The translations under genes and the position numbers were made by a program. The notes beneath the pieces are model-generated. The model worked only from the letters and a program-made list of their open reading frames with translations, made no database searches and was not told where the DNA came from. This document shows, in pieces, positions 24,196 to 32,646 of a stretch of 64,000 bases of DNA; within the stretch, counting starts at the first letter, position 1; every line of letters starts with the position of its first letter. Origin of the DNA: Hamadaea sp013361475 (GTDB taxonomy: Bacteria; Actinomycetota; Actinomycetes; Mycobacteriales; Micromonosporaceae); assembly GCF_040654195.1 (NCBI RefSeq), contig NZ_JBFAHM010000007.1:372001-436000 (forward strand), written 5' to 3'.

Positions 24196-24899
24196 GCCTG
24201 CCCCTTTCCCGCGCGAACCGGCACGAAGATGGGCGGGGGCGTCTCGCCCCGCATCTCGCCGACCAACTCTCCGATGCGGCGCATGATCTCGTCGGTCATC
24301 TCGTCGAGCACCACCCGGGTAGGTTCCGCATTGGCCCATTTGCCGAGATCGACCGGTGGACCGGCCCAGACCGAGACCGGCACCCGGCGCAAGCGGAACT
24401 TCTTGGTCCGGGGGTCGAAGATCTGCTGTGCGCCGTCCTGCGCCACCGGAATCACCGGCGCGCCGGTGGCCAGCGCCAGCCGCGCCACCCCGGTCTTGCC
24501 CTTCATCGGCCAGAGGTCCGGCTCACGGGTGGTCGTGCCCTCCGGGTAGATGACCACGCAGTCGCCCGCCTCCACCGCCGAGATCGCCGCGTCGAGCGCC
24601 TTGGCCGCGTCGACCGTGCCGCGGAACACCGGGATCTGGCGGCACCAGTGGAGGATCTTGCCGGCTACCGGGATGCGGAACACGCTTTCCTTGGCGAGGA
24701 ACTCCGGCCAGCGGCCGCTGTCGTAGACGTAGTGCGCGGCGGTGAACGGGTCGGCGTGCGAGACGTGGTTGAAGGCCAGGATCACTCCGCCGGTCGCGGG
24801 GATGTGCTCGAAACCGCGCCAGTCGCGCCGCGTCAACGCCTTCATCAGGGGCTTCACCAAGATCACCGCGAACCGCGGCCAGAATCCCAGCTTGCGCAC
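24192..24899 (-). CDS. Lysophospholipid acyltransferase (PlsC-like)
   Basis: 235 residues. The acyltransferase motifs are GVILAFNHVSHADPFTAAHY (HxxxxD catalytic site), PVFRGTVDAAKALDAAISA and DCVVIYPEGTTTREPDLWPM (substrate-binding EGT). The N terminus is amphipathic and hydrophobic (FWPRFAVILVKPLMKAL), fitting a monotopic membrane enzyme that acylates lysophosphatidic acid. It precedes and overlaps gpsA. GTG start; 76 bases separate it from the divergent fbiD. Confidence 0.93.
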   Translation of the reverse strand: MRKLGFWPRFAVILVKPLMKALTRRDWRGFEHIPATGGVILAFNHVSHADPFTAAHYVYDSGRWPEFLAKESVFRIPVAGKILHWCRQIPVFRGTVDAAKALDAAISAVEAGDCVVIYPEGTTTREPDLWPMKGKTGVARLALATGAPVIPVAQDGAQQIFDPRTKKFRLRRVPVSVWAGPPVDLGKWANAEPTRVVLDEMTDEIMRRIGELVGEMRGETPPPIFVPVRAGKGQA

Positions 24900-24975
24900 G
24901 CCTCCGCCTTTCCCGCACCCGTCGAGGAGTCATCATGCCTGCCCGACCGGGGCGTCGGCCAGTCAGACTGGCAAG

Positions 24976-25563
24976 ATGCTGCCGGTGGGATGGTCGCTGC
25001 TCGTGCCGCTCAAGGCACTGCCGCGGGCGAAGAGCAGGCTGCGCGGTGCGCCGGCCGAGGTGGGTCACGACCGGCTCGTGGTGGCTCTGGCTCTTTCGAC
25101 GGTACGCGCAGCGCAGCGCGCCGACGGGGTCGACGAGGTCGTCGTGGTGACCGGGGACGAGCGGCTGCGCCGCGAGCTGACGCCGTTCGGCGTACGGTTC
25201 GCCGACGACGCCGGCTCGCTCAACGGCTCCCTCGCCGCCGCCGCCGACGCCCTGACCGGTCGATCCGTAGCCGCCCTCACCGGTGACGTCCCAGCGCTGC
25301 GTCCAGTCGAGCTGGCCGAGGCCTTGGCGCTGGCGACGGTCCGATCCTTCGTCCCCGATCTGCCCGGCGACGGCACGGTCCTGCTGGCCGCGCCGGCCGG
25401 TGAGCGCCTACGCCCGGAGTTCGGCCCCGACTCGGCGGCCGCGCACGCCCGTTCCGGGGCGAAGCGGCTGGACGGGGCCTGGCCGACGCTGCGCCGCGAC
25501 GTGGACACCGCGGCCGACCTGGCTGAGGCCGTACGCCTGGGCTGGGTCCCCGGTTTCTCCTAG
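24976..25563 (+). CDS. fbiD: Phosphoenolpyruvate guanylyltransferase (F420 synthesis)
   Basis: 195 residues. WSLLVPLKALPRAKSRLRG is the CofC/FbiD N-terminal nucleotide-binding block; VVVVTGDERLRRELT, SLNGSLAAAADAL and ALTGDVPALRPVELAEAL complete the MobA-like fold. In mycobacteria FbiD (Rv2983) activates PEP with GTP to start F420 side-chain assembly, and sits next to gpsA and ppk exactly as here. The ATG at 24976 is chosen because the conserved core starts five residues later; upstream open frame overlaps the divergent acyltransferase. Confidence 0.93.
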   Translation: MLPVGWSLLVPLKALPRAKSRLRGAPAEVGHDRLVVALALSTVRAAQRADGVDEVVVVTGDERLRRELTPFGVRFADDAGSLNGSLAAAADALTGRSVAALTGDVPALRPVELAEALALATVRSFVPDLPGDGTVLLAAPAGERLRPEFGPDSAAAHARSGAKRLDGAWPTLRRDVDTAADLAEAVRLGWVPGFS

Positions 25564-25572
25564 GCTGAGGTC

Positions 25573-26367
25573 ATGCCACGCTCGGCCGCTGCGGTCCTGG
25601 GGCGGGCCGCCGAAGGCTGCGCCGACCGTCTGCTCGCCGCGAGACCACTGATTCGCGCGGAAGGCCGGATGCCCGACGGCGACACCCCGGTGCATTACGC
25701 GCGAGTGGCCTGCCGTCGGCTGCGTTCCGATGTGCGTACCTTCGAGCGCTTGCTGGACAAGACGTGGGCCCGGCGGGTGCGGGCGAACCTGAAGTGGCTC
25801 GTGGATCTGCTCGGAGCCGCCCGCGACGCGGAGGTTCTGCGAGCCCGGCTGCGCCAGACCGGCCTGCCGGTCGGCGCGTTCGACGAGGCGCTGCGGGAGC
25901 GGGCCGAAATCGCCCACGCGGACCTGTTGGCGGGCCTGGACAGTGCGCGATTGCCGCTGCTGATCGCCTTGCTCCGCGAGCCGGTGTTCCGGGGCCGCGC
26001 GCGGCGGCCGGCTCACGACGTCCTCCCCGCCCTGGCGGCTCGACCGGTCGGGCGATACGAGGAGGCGGTGGCCGACTTGACCGCGGAGTCGCCGGTCGAG
26101 CAGTGGCACGAGGTCCGCATCCTGGCCAAACGCGCCCGGTACGCGCTGGACACCGCCGGCCGCCGCCGGCAGGCCAAGCGGCTCGCCCGGGCGCAGAGTC
26201 TGCTGGGCGATCACCAGGACGCCATCGTCGCCGCGAAAGCCTGGCGCACCCTCGGTCCGGCGGACCCGGAGACCGCTCTGCTCCTGCTCGAACGGGAGGC
26301 CGCCGCCGCCGAACGGGCGCGCGACGCCTTCCTCGCCGCCGCCGGCGATCCCCGGTCGGTAGGCTGA
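25573..26367 (+). CDS. CHAD domain protein (polyphosphate-binding)
   Basis: 264 residues making up one CHAD domain, an all-helical bundle lined with basic residues. The conserved HYARVACRRLRSDVRTFE, LKWLVDLLGAARDAEVLRAR, WHEVRILAKRARYALDTA and QSLLGDHQDAIVAAKAW blocks with their His and Arg/Lys residues are all present. CHAD domains bind polyphosphate and localise to polyP granules; the location two genes before ppk supports that. The stop-start gap after fbiD is nine bases and includes GAGG before the ATG. Confidence 0.92.
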   Translation: MPRSAAAVLGRAAEGCADRLLAARPLIRAEGRMPDGDTPVHYARVACRRLRSDVRTFERLLDKTWARRVRANLKWLVDLLGAARDAEVLRARLRQTGLPVGAFDEALRERAEIAHADLLAGLDSARLPLLIALLREPVFRGRARRPAHDVLPALAARPVGRYEEAVADLTAESPVEQWHEVRILAKRARYALDTAGRRRQAKRLARAQSLLGDHQDAIVAAKAWRTLGPADPETALLLLEREAAAAERARDAFLAAAGDPRSVG

Positions 26368-26371
26368 CCCC

Positions 26372-26569
26372 ATGCAGGGCACCGTTTCCGAGTTCGACCC
26401 GCAGACCCGTGCCGGCGCGGTGCTGCTCGACGACGGCACCGAGGTCCGGTTCTCCCCCGCCGCGTTCGCCGCGGGCGGGCTGCGGCTCCTGCGCCTCGGG
26501 CAGCGACTCCGGCTGGAGAAGGACGACCGCGGCGAGGTGGTACGCGTGACGTTACCCACGATGCCCTGA
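26372..26569 (+). CDS. Small OB-fold, cold-shock-like protein
   Basis: 65 residues. MQGTVSEFDPQTRAGAVLLD and DGTEVRFSPAAF echo the first strands of cold-shock domains (GTVKWFN...G.I..DGG.DVFVH), but the aromatic RNP motifs are missing, so nucleic acid binding is uncertain. TAGGCT (26360-26365) lies six bases before the ATG. It sits between the CHAD gene and ppk, and homologues occupy this place in related genomes, from memory. Confidence 0.75.
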   Translation: MQGTVSEFDPQTRAGAVLLDDGTEVRFSPAAFAAGGLRLLRLGQRLRLEKDDRGEVVRVTLPTMP

Positions 26570-26584
26570 GCTGAGTTGCAGGAA

Positions 26585-26606
26585 GTTCACCTTCGCGTCA
26601 CCTGAG
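26585..26606 (+). promoter_or_regulatory. Likely PHO box (PhoP operator) upstream of ppk
   Basis: Two 11-base direct repeats, GTTCACCTTCG (26585-26595) and CGTCACCTGAG (26596-26606), match the actinobacterial PhoP direct-repeat unit G(T/G)TCACC plus four bases. The box ends 18 bases before the ppk GTG, a position that would overlap the -35 region, fitting activation under phosphate limitation. Confidence 0.7.
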
Positions 26607-26624
26607 CCTGGGAAGAATGAGAAG

Positions 26625-28682
26625 GTGAGTTCCTCAGCACCACCGGCCGCCCCCGCCGCCGATCTGCCCGACGATCGGTTCCTCAACCGCGAGCTGTCCT
26701 GGCTCGATTTCAACGCCCGTGTGCTGGCCCTCGGCGAGGATCCCGCCACTCCGCTGCTCGAACGGGCGAAGTTCCTCGCCATCTTCGCGACCAACCTCGA
26801 CGAGTTCTTCATGGTCCGCTTCGCGGCACTGCAACGGCGCTGGCAGACCGGCCTGCCACTCCGCGGGGCCGACCGCAAGCCCGCCGCCCGGCAGCAGCTC
26901 GACCTGGTGACGTCGTGGGCGGCCGAGCTGGTGGCCCGGCACGCCGCGTGCTTCGAGGAACACGTACGCCCGGAGCTGGAGAACGCCGGGATCGTCGTCG
27001 AACGGTGGAGCAAGCTCTCCGAGGAGGAGCAGGCGCGGCTCCACGAGTACTTCCTGGAGCACCTGTTCCCGGTGCTGACTCCGCTGGCGGTCGATCCGGC
27101 GCACCCGTTCCCGTACATCTCGGGGCTGTCGCTCAACCTCGCCGTCGTGCTGCGGGATCCCGACGGCGGCCCGGACTTGTTCGCCCGGGTGAAGGTCCCG
27201 GCCAACGTTCCCCGGTTCACCGGGCTCGGCGGCGGGCGGTACATCGCGGTCGACGAGCTGATCGCGGTCCACCTCGACCGGCTCTTCCCCGGCATGTCCA
27301 TCGTGGAGCATCACCTGTTCCGGGTGACCCGCAACGCCGAGGTCGAGATCGAGGAGGACCGGGACGAGGACCTGCTGCAGGCGCTGGAGCGGGAGCTGGC
27401 CCGGCGGCGCTTCGGTCCCCCCGTACGCCTGGAGGTCGCCGAGGGGATCAGCCCCGACGTCCTGGAGACCCTCGTCCGGGAACTCGACATGGACGAGCGC
27501 GACGTGTATCGCGTACCGGGGTTGCCGGACCTGTCGGCGCTGTGGCAGATCTACGAGGAGGCCGACCGGCCGGAGCTGAAGGAGCCGAGCTTCGTCCCGC
27601 CCACCCATCCGCGCCTGCGCGACGGCGAACGCAGCATCTTCTCCGTGATCCGGGATGGCGACATCCTGGTGCATCACCCGTACCACTCGTTCTCCACGAG
27701 CGTGCAACGGTTCATCGAGCAGGCCGCGGCCGACCCCAACGTGCTGGCCATCAAGCAGACCCTCTACCGCACCAGCGGCGACTCCCCGATCGTGGACGCG
27801 CTGGTGGACGCGGCCGAGGCGGGCAAGCAGGTCGTCGTCGTGGTCGAGGTGAAGGCCCGGTTCGACGAATGGGCCAACATCGGCTGGGCGCGGACGCTGG
27901 AGCGCGCGGGGTGCCACGTGGTCTACGGGCTGGTGGGCCTGAAGACGCACGCGAAGATCGCCCTCGTCGTCCGGGAGGAAGGCGCGATCCTGCGCCGCTA
28001 CTGCCACGTCGGCACCGGCAACTACCACCCGAAGACGGCCCGGCTCTACGAGGACTTCGGGCTCCTGACGGCCGCGCCCGAGGTGGGCGAGGACGTCACC
28101 GAGTTGTTCAACCGCCTCACCGGCTATGGACGGCCGCCGTCGTACCGGCGACTGCTGGTCGCCCCCGAGGGCGTCCGATCCGGTCTGCTGGAACTCATCG
28201 AGGGCCAGGCTCGGCGCGGCCGCCGGGGGCTGATCCAGATGAAGGTGAACTCACTCGTCGACGAGGACGTCGTGGACGCCCTGTACGCCGCCTCCCGCGC
28301 CGGAACCCAGGTGGATCTGGTCGTCCGCGGCATGTGCACCCTGCGCCCCGGCGTACGCGGCTTGTCGGACCGGATCCGCGTCCGGTCGGTGCTGGGCCGG
28401 TTCCTGGAGCATTCCCGGGTCTTCCGGTTCGGCCAGGGCGCGGTCGCCCAGTGGTGGCTCGGCTCCGCCGACGTCATGCGCCGCAACCTCGATCAGCGGG
28501 TGGAAGCGCTCGTCCGGGTCGCCGATCCGGCCTCGGTGCAGCAGCTCAGCGCGATGATGGAGCTGTACCTCGCCGACGAGTCCGGCGGATTCGACCTCGC
28601 CCCGGACGGGGTGTGGCACCGGCGTACCGGGCGGGATCCGCAGCTGGGCCTGCTCACCGGCGCGACCGCCCAGAACACCTAG
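26625..28682 (+). CDS. ppk: Polyphosphate kinase 1
   Basis: Reversibly makes inorganic polyphosphate from ATP. 685 residues, the normal size. The N-terminal domain has DRFLNRELSWLDFNARVLAL and IFATNLDEFFMVRFAAL. The PLD-like catalytic half includes DILVHHPYHSFSTSVQRFIE, IKQTLYRTSGDSPIVDAL, VVEVKARFDEWANIGWAR, GLKTHAKIALVVR and the autophosphorylated His in RYCHVGTGNYHPKTARLYED. The end resembles the classic SADVMRRNLDQRVEAL. GTG start. A probable PHO box precedes it. Confidence 0.98.
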   Translation: MSSSAPPAAPAADLPDDRFLNRELSWLDFNARVLALGEDPATPLLERAKFLAIFATNLDEFFMVRFAALQRRWQTGLPLRGADRKPAARQQLDLVTSWAAELVARHAACFEEHVRPELENAGIVVERWSKLSEEEQARLHEYFLEHLFPVLTPLAVDPAHPFPYISGLSLNLAVVLRDPDGGPDLFARVKVPANVPRFTGLGGGRYIAVDELIAVHLDRLFPGMSIVEHHLFRVTRNAEVEIEEDRDEDLLQALERELARRRFGPPVRLEVAEGISPDVLETLVRELDMDERDVYRVPGLPDLSALWQIYEEADRPELKEPSFVPPTHPRLRDGERSIFSVIRDGDILVHHPYHSFSTSVQRFIEQAAADPNVLAIKQTLYRTSGDSPIVDALVDAAEAGKQVVVVVEVKARFDEWANIGWARTLERAGCHVVYGLVGLKTHAKIALVVREEGAILRRYCHVGTGNYHPKTARLYEDFGLLTAAPEVGEDVTELFNRLTGYGRPPSYRRLLVAPEGVRSGLLELIEGQARRGRRGLIQMKVNSLVDEDVVDALYAASRAGTQVDLVVRGMCTLRPGVRGLSDRIRVRSVLGRFLEHSRVFRFGQGAVAQWWLGSADVMRRNLDQRVEALVRVADPASVQQLSAMMELYLADESGGFDLAPDGVWHRRTGRDPQLGLLTGATAQNT

Positions 28683-28693
28683 TACGCACAGGA

Positions 28694-28724
28694 ACAGGCG
28701 CCCGTGGCGATCACGGGCGCCTGT
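28694..28724. terminator. Terminator between convergent ppk and hup
   Basis: ACAGGCGCCCGT (28694-28705) pairs perfectly with ACGGGCGCCTGT (28713-28724) around GGCGATC. It is 12 bases after the ppk stop and 15 bases after the hup stop on the other strand. Confidence 0.88.
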
Positions 28725-28739
28725 CAAGTGGGGACCTGC

Positions 28740-29384
28740 TCAGCGTCGAGCAGCCTTCTTCGCCGGAGCCTTCTTGGCGGGCGCCTTCTTCGCCGTCGCC
28801 TTGGCCACCGACTTGGCGGGGGCCTTCTTCGCCACAGTCGCCTTGGTCGCGGCCTTCTTGGCCGGAGCCTTCTTCGCCGCCACCGACTTCTTGGCGGGCG
28901 CCGACTTGGTCGCGGCCTTCTTCGCCGGAGCCGTCTTCTTGGCGGCGGCCTTGGTCGCGGTCGCCTTCTTGGCGGGCGCCGCCTTCTTCGTAGCGGCCTT
29001 GGCGGGCGCGGTCTTCTTGGCCGCCGCCGCCGCCGTCGCCGTGGTCTTCTTGGCGGCCGCGGTCTTCTTCGCCGCGGCGGTCGCCGTCTTCTTCGCGGCG
29101 GCGGGCTGCTTGCCGCTCGCCACCGCCTCCTTGAAGCCGGCGCCGGCGCGGAACGCCGGAACAGCCGTCTTCGGCACCTTCACCGCTTCGCCGGTACGCG
29201 GGTTACGCGCGGTCCGAGCGGCGCGCTGCCGCTTCTCGAAGACCCCGAATCCGGTCAGCGACACCTTGTCGCCCTTGGTGACAGCGGTTTCGATTTCGGC
29301 CAGGACGGCGTCCAGCGCGGCGGTTGCGGTCTTCTTATCCCCCAACCGGGCGGCCAGCGCCTCGATGAGCTCGGCCTTGTTCAC
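28740..29384 (-). CDS. hup: DNA-binding protein HU with histone H1-like tail
   Basis: 214 residues. Residues 1-90 are a canonical HU: MNKAELIEALAARLGDKKTA, VSLTGFGVFEKRQRAARTAR, NPRTGEAVKVPKTAVPAFRA. The C-terminal 120 residues are Lys/Ala/Pro with repeated PAKKA and KKTA units, as in mycobacterial HupB and Streptomyces HupS, which bind and compact DNA and are acetylated in some species. GTG start with GGGAGGGAACC upstream. Codon use in the tail is repetitive, so length may vary between strains by slippage. Confidence 0.97.
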   Translation of the reverse strand: MNKAELIEALAARLGDKKTATAALDAVLAEIETAVTKGDKVSLTGFGVFEKRQRAARTARNPRTGEAVKVPKTAVPAFRAGAGFKEAVASGKQPAAAKKTATAAAKKTAAAKKTTATAAAAAKKTAPAKAATKKAAPAKKATATKAAAKKTAPAKKAATKSAPAKKSVAAKKAPAKKAATKATVAKKAPAKSVAKATAKKAPAKKAPAKKAARR

Positions 29385-29437
29385 GGTTCCCTCCCGAGTG
29401 TTTCCTTACTGGACTTTCCACCAGTCATTCTTCGCGC

Positions 29438-29466
29438 ACGCTAAGCCCTGCCATACACATTTCCAA
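29438..29466 (-). promoter_or_regulatory. Candidate hup promoter
   Basis: On the minus strand TTGGAA (29466-29461) and TAGCGT (29443-29438) are separated by 17 bases. The -10 lies 53 bases before the hup start. The surrounding 150 bases are AT-richer than the window average. Confidence 0.5.
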
Positions 29467-29532
29467 ACACGTGACGGGTAAACGGCATTTGTGTCGCGCG
29501 TATGTCTCTAACTGGCAGTGTGCAACAAAAGT

Positions 29533-29561
29533 GAGGCCCGCGCTCGTTGAGCGCGGGCCTC
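29533..29561 (-). terminator. leuCD terminator
   Basis: GAGGCCCGCGCTC and GAGCGCGGGCCTC form a perfect 13-base-pair stem with a GTT loop, 14 bases after the leuD stop. Read on the minus strand it is followed by ACTTTTGTTG, a weak T tract. Confidence 0.88.
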
Positions 29562-29575
29562 GGGCATTCGTGGAG

Positions 29576-30163
29576 TCAGGCGACAACCGGTTGGTACGCC
29601 GGGCGTGTGGCCTCGAAAGCGGTGATCGAGTCGGCGTGCAGGAGGGTCAGGCCGATGTCGTCCAAGCCTTCCAGCAACCGCCAGCGGCTGAAGTCATCCA
29701 GCTCGAAAGCCCAGGTAGAAGCCCCGGCGCGAACTTCCCGCGCGGTGAGGTCCACAGTCACCTCCGCCGCCGGGTCCGCTTCCGAACGGGCCCAAAGACT
29801 TTCGACTGCGTCGATGGGTAGCTCGACCGTCAACAGGCCTTGCTTCAACGAATTCCCCCGGAAGATGTCACCGAATCGGGGAGCGATGACGACCCGGAAA
29901 CCCCAGTCGCGCAGGGCCCAGACGGCGTGTTCCCGCGATGAGCCGGTACCGAATTCGGGGCCGGCGACCAGAATCGACGCCCCGGCGTACGCCGGATCGT
30001 TGAGCACGAAGGCGGGATCCTCGCGCCAGGCGCTGAACAGCCCGTCCTCGAACCCGGTGCGGGTGACCCGCTTCAGGTACACCGCCGGGATGATCTGGTC
30101 CGTGTCCACGTTAGATCGGCGCAGCGGGACGGCCGCCCCGGTGTGGCTGGTGAACTTGTCCAT
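29576..30163 (-). CDS. leuD: 3-isopropylmalate dehydratase small subunit
   Basis: Second subunit of the leucine-pathway isomerase that converts 2- to 3-isopropylmalate. 195 residues from the ATG at 30163 (MDKFTSHTGAAVPLRRSNVD). RRSNVDTDQIIPAVYLKRV and ILVAGPEFGTGSSREHAVWA are the LeuD/aconitase swivel-domain signatures. It follows leuC by 26 bases and is closed by a strong terminator. Confidence 0.97.
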   Translation of the reverse strand: MDKFTSHTGAAVPLRRSNVDTDQIIPAVYLKRVTRTGFEDGLFSAWREDPAFVLNDPAYAGASILVAGPEFGTGSSREHAVWALRDWGFRVVIAPRFGDIFRGNSLKQGLLTVELPIDAVESLWARSEADPAAEVTVDLTAREVRAGASTWAFELDDFSRWRLLEGLDDIGLTLLHADSITAFEATRPAYQPVVA

Positions 30164-30189
30164 GTCTCGCGTTCTCCAGTTTCTTTGGG

Positions 30190-31587
30190 TCAGGCCAGGT
30201 CGGCGGGTGCGGCCAGACGACCGACGACGGCGGTGGCGGCGGCGACGGGCGGGGAGACGAGGTGCGTACGCCCGCCCTTGCCCTGCCGGCCCTCGAAGTT
30301 GCGGTTCGAGGTCGAGGCCGACCGCTGCCCCGGCTTCAGCGTGTCCGGGTTCATGCCCAGGCACATGGAGCACCCCGCGAACCGCCATTCGGCGCCCGCC
30401 TCGGTGAACACCTGGTCCAGTCCTTCGGCCTCGGCGGCCGCCCGGACCGCGGCGGAACCGGGAACCACCAGCATGCGTACGCCGTCGGCCACCTTGCGGC
30501 CCTTGAGCACGCCGGCGGCGGCCCGCAGGTCCTCCAGCCGCCCGTTGGTGCACGAGCCGACGAAGACCACGTCGACCTCGACGTCCCGCAGCTTCTGCCC
30601 CGGGGTGAGGCCCATGTACGCCAGCGCCCGCTCGGCGGCGGCCTTCTCGGCTTCGTCCACGAACGACTCGGGATCCGGGATCGCGGCGTTCAGCGGCGCA
30701 CCCTGCCCCGGGTTGGTGCCCCAGGTGACGAACGGGGTGACCTGGCTGACGTCGAGGGTCACCTCCCGGTCGAAGACCGCCCCGTCGTCGGTGCGCAACG
30801 TACGCCAGTACTCGACGGCCGCGTCCCAGGCGTCACCCTGCGGCGCGAACCGGCGGCCCTTGAGCCAGGCGAAGGTGGTCTCGTCGGGCGCGATGAGGCC
30901 GGCCTTGGCGCCCCACTCGATGGACATGTTCGAGATGGTCATCCGGCCCTCCATGGAGAGCTGCTCGATGACCGGGCCGCGGTACTCCACCACATAGCCC
31001 CGCCCGCCGCCGGTGCCGACCTGGGTGATCAGCGCCAGGATCAGGTCCTTGGCGGTCACTCCGGGCTGCAGTTCGCCGACGAAGTTCACCGCCATCTGCT
31101 TGGGCCGCGCCTGCGGCAGCGTCTGCGTGGCGAGGACGTGCTCGACCTCACTGGTGCCGATGCCGAACGCCAGCGCGCCGAACGCGCCGTGCGTCGAGGT
31201 GTGCGAGTCGCCGCAGACGATCGTCGTGCCGGGCTGCGTGAGGCCCTGCTGCGGTCCCATGACGTGGACGACGCCCTGCTCGGGGTCGCCCAGCGGGTGC
31301 AGCTTCACGCCGAACTCGGCGCAGTTGCGGCGCAGCGTCTCGATCTGGGTCCGGCTGACCGGATCGGCGATCGTGAGGAGGTTGTCCGTGGGGGTGTTGT
31401 GATCCTCGGTCGCGATCGTGAGATCGGGCCGCCGCACCGGGCGGCCGGCCATCCGCAGGCCGTCGAAGGCCTGTGGGCTGGTCACCTCATGGAGCAGATG
31501 CAGGTCGATGTAAAGCAGATCGGGTTCGCCGGCTGCGGATCGGACTACGTGCGCGTCCCAGACCTTCTGGGCCAACGTCTTGGTCAC
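30190..31587 (-). CDS. leuC: 3-isopropylmalate dehydratase large subunit
   Basis: [4Fe-4S] subunit of the isopropylmalate isomerase. 465 residues from the GTG at 31587 (MTKTLAQKVWDAHVV), chosen because GGGAG lies nine bases upstream; an ATG at 31602 adding five residues is also possible. DLLYIDLHLLHEVTSPQAF, CGDSHTSTHGAFGALAFGIG, FVGSCTNGRLEDLRAAA and CSMCLGMNPDTL carry the three cluster cysteines. Divergent from the ndgR-type regulator, with a shared 64-base promoter region. Confidence 0.97.
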   Translation of the reverse strand: MTKTLAQKVWDAHVVRSAAGEPDLLYIDLHLLHEVTSPQAFDGLRMAGRPVRRPDLTIATEDHNTPTDNLLTIADPVSRTQIETLRRNCAEFGVKLHPLGDPEQGVVHVMGPQQGLTQPGTTIVCGDSHTSTHGAFGALAFGIGTSEVEHVLATQTLPQARPKQMAVNFVGELQPGVTAKDLILALITQVGTGGGRGYVVEYRGPVIEQLSMEGRMTISNMSIEWGAKAGLIAPDETTFAWLKGRRFAPQGDAWDAAVEYWRTLRTDDGAVFDREVTLDVSQVTPFVTWGTNPGQGAPLNAAIPDPESFVDEAEKAAAERALAYMGLTPGQKLRDVEVDVVFVGSCTNGRLEDLRAAAGVLKGRKVADGVRMLVVPGSAAVRAAAEAEGLDQVFTEAGAEWRFAGCSMCLGMNPDTLKPGQRSASTSNRNFEGRQGKGGRTHLVSPPVAAATAVVGRLAAPADLA

Positions 31588-31602
31588 TGTTACTCCCACC
31601 AT

Positions 31603-31651
31603 ATGGACATCCCAGCTTTTGGGAGGTATGTTTCGGTGTGTGGGACACAGT
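31603..31651. promoter_or_regulatory. Divergent leuC / ndgR promoter-operator region
   Basis: The gap holds two small inverted repeats, CCCA-gcttt-TGGG (31611-31623) and TGTG-tggga-CACA (31637-31649), and two TATGTNT strings (31627 and 31652). TATGTT at 31627 is a possible -10 for the regulator. NdgR-type IclR proteins are known to bind upstream of leuCD in Streptomyces; which repeat is the operator is an inference. Confidence 0.5.
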
Positions 31652-32338
31652 ATGTCTGGCGTGGGCGTCCTTGACAAGGCGGTAGTGATTCTGGCCGCCT
31701 GCGTCGACGGCGCGAGCCTCGCCGAACTCGTCGAACGCACCAAGCTGCCGCGGGCAACGGCGCACCGGCTGGCGCAGGCCCTGGAGATCCATCGCATGCT
31801 GGTACGCGACACGCAGGGCCGCTGGCGCCCGGGCCCCCGCCTGGGGGAGCTGGCCAACGCCGCGCCCGACGTCCTGCTGACCGCAGCGGAGCCGCTCCTG
31901 GCCGCCCTGCGCGACAACACGGGCGAAAGCGCCCAGCTCTACCTGCGCCGAGCGGACGAGCGCATCTGCGTCGCCGCCGCCGAACGGGCCTCCGGCCTCC
32001 GCGACACCGTCCCCGTGGGCTCGATACTGCCGATGACGGCCGGCTCAGCGGCACAGGTGCTGCTGGCCTGGGAGCCGCCCGAGGCGGTCATGCCGCTGCT
32101 GCCCCGCTGCAAGTTCACCGGCAAGACCCTCGCCGAGGTACGCCGTCGTGGCTGGGCGCAGTCGGTCGCCGAACGGGAGGCCGGGGTGGCGAGCGTCTCC
32201 GCGCCCATCCGCGACCGCACCGGCCGAGTGATCGCCGCCATCAGCGTCTCCGGCCCGATCGAGCGCCTCGGCCGCCGGCCCGGCGACCGCCACGCGATGG
32301 CGGTGGTACGCGCCGGCCAGCGCCTCTCCGGCCTCTGA
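31652..32338 (+). CDS. ndgR: IclR-family regulator of leucine/amino acid genes (NdgR-like)
   Basis: 228 residues from the ATG at 31652. MSGVGVLDKAVVILAACVDG and LPRATAHRLAQALEIHRMLV are the winged-helix N terminus; GRWRPGPRLGELA leads into the effector domain with RICVAAAERASGLRDTVPVG, LPMTAGSAAQVLLAW and SVSAPIRDRTGRVIAAISVSG. The sequence and divergent placement against leuCD match Streptomyces NdgR and mycobacterial Rv2989. It probably controls leuCD and itself. Confidence 0.92.
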   Translation: MSGVGVLDKAVVILAACVDGASLAELVERTKLPRATAHRLAQALEIHRMLVRDTQGRWRPGPRLGELANAAPDVLLTAAEPLLAALRDNTGESAQLYLRRADERICVAAAERASGLRDTVPVGSILPMTAGSAAQVLLAWEPPEAVMPLLPRCKFTGKTLAEVRRRGWAQSVAEREAGVASVSAPIRDRTGRVIAAISVSGPIERLGRRPGDRHAMAVVRAGQRLSGL

Positions 32339-32360
32339 CCGAGCCTCCCCGCTTTTGGGC

Positions 32361-32414
32361 GCTGGATCAGGGTTCCGGGTCGAATCTTGGACCAAGATTC
32401 GACCCGGTACCCAG
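32361..32414. repeat. Palindromic repeat family A, copy 3, right end degraded
   Basis: The left arm (GCTGGATCAGGGTTCC..) and the inner 14-base stem GGTCGAATCTTGG/CCAAGATTCGACC are intact, but from 32411 the right arm no longer matches (ACCCAGAAACC instead of ACCCTGATCC). The sequence then degenerates toward the contig join, so the end may be poor-quality sequence. Confidence 0.8.
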
Positions 32415-32581
32415 AAACCACCGAATAGCTAAACCCTGGGCGTAGGCTGCGTATTTTTTTTTGGGTGGGGCGCGATCTTTTAGGCCGCCGTCTNNNNNNN
32501 NNNTTAGTTCAATCACAACTTGGGGTGGGGGGTGTTAATAGATACTGGCGTGTGTGTGGGGTGCCGCCCCCGGTGGTTGGG
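32415..32581. other. Low-quality or low-complexity stretch around the contig join
   Basis: This stretch has a run of nine T (32454-32462), G-rich runs such as TGGGGTGGGGGG and GTGTGTGTGG, and a base composition unlike the rest of the window. It surrounds the N block. No gene or signal is recognised. Confidence 0.6.
32494..32503. other. Assembly gap (10 N)
   Basis: Ten N bases mark a contig join of unknown real length. The two sides carry near-identical copies of palindrome A. Confidence 0.99.
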
Positions 32582-32646
32582 GCGCTGGATCTGGGTTCTG
32601 GGTCGAATCTTGGACCAAGATTCGACCCGGAACCCTGATCCAGCGC
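32582..32646. repeat. Palindromic repeat family A, copy 4
   Basis: Arms of 32 bases (32582-32613 and 32615-32646) surround a single A and have only a few mismatches, making it the longest stem in the family. The central TCGAATCTTGGACCAAGATTCGA is identical to copy 3. Confidence 0.9.

Noticed and set aside
26634..28028. 464-codon minus-strand frame opposite ppk
   Set aside because: The plus strand encodes an intact Ppk with all catalytic motifs; the antisense frame has a shadow composition.
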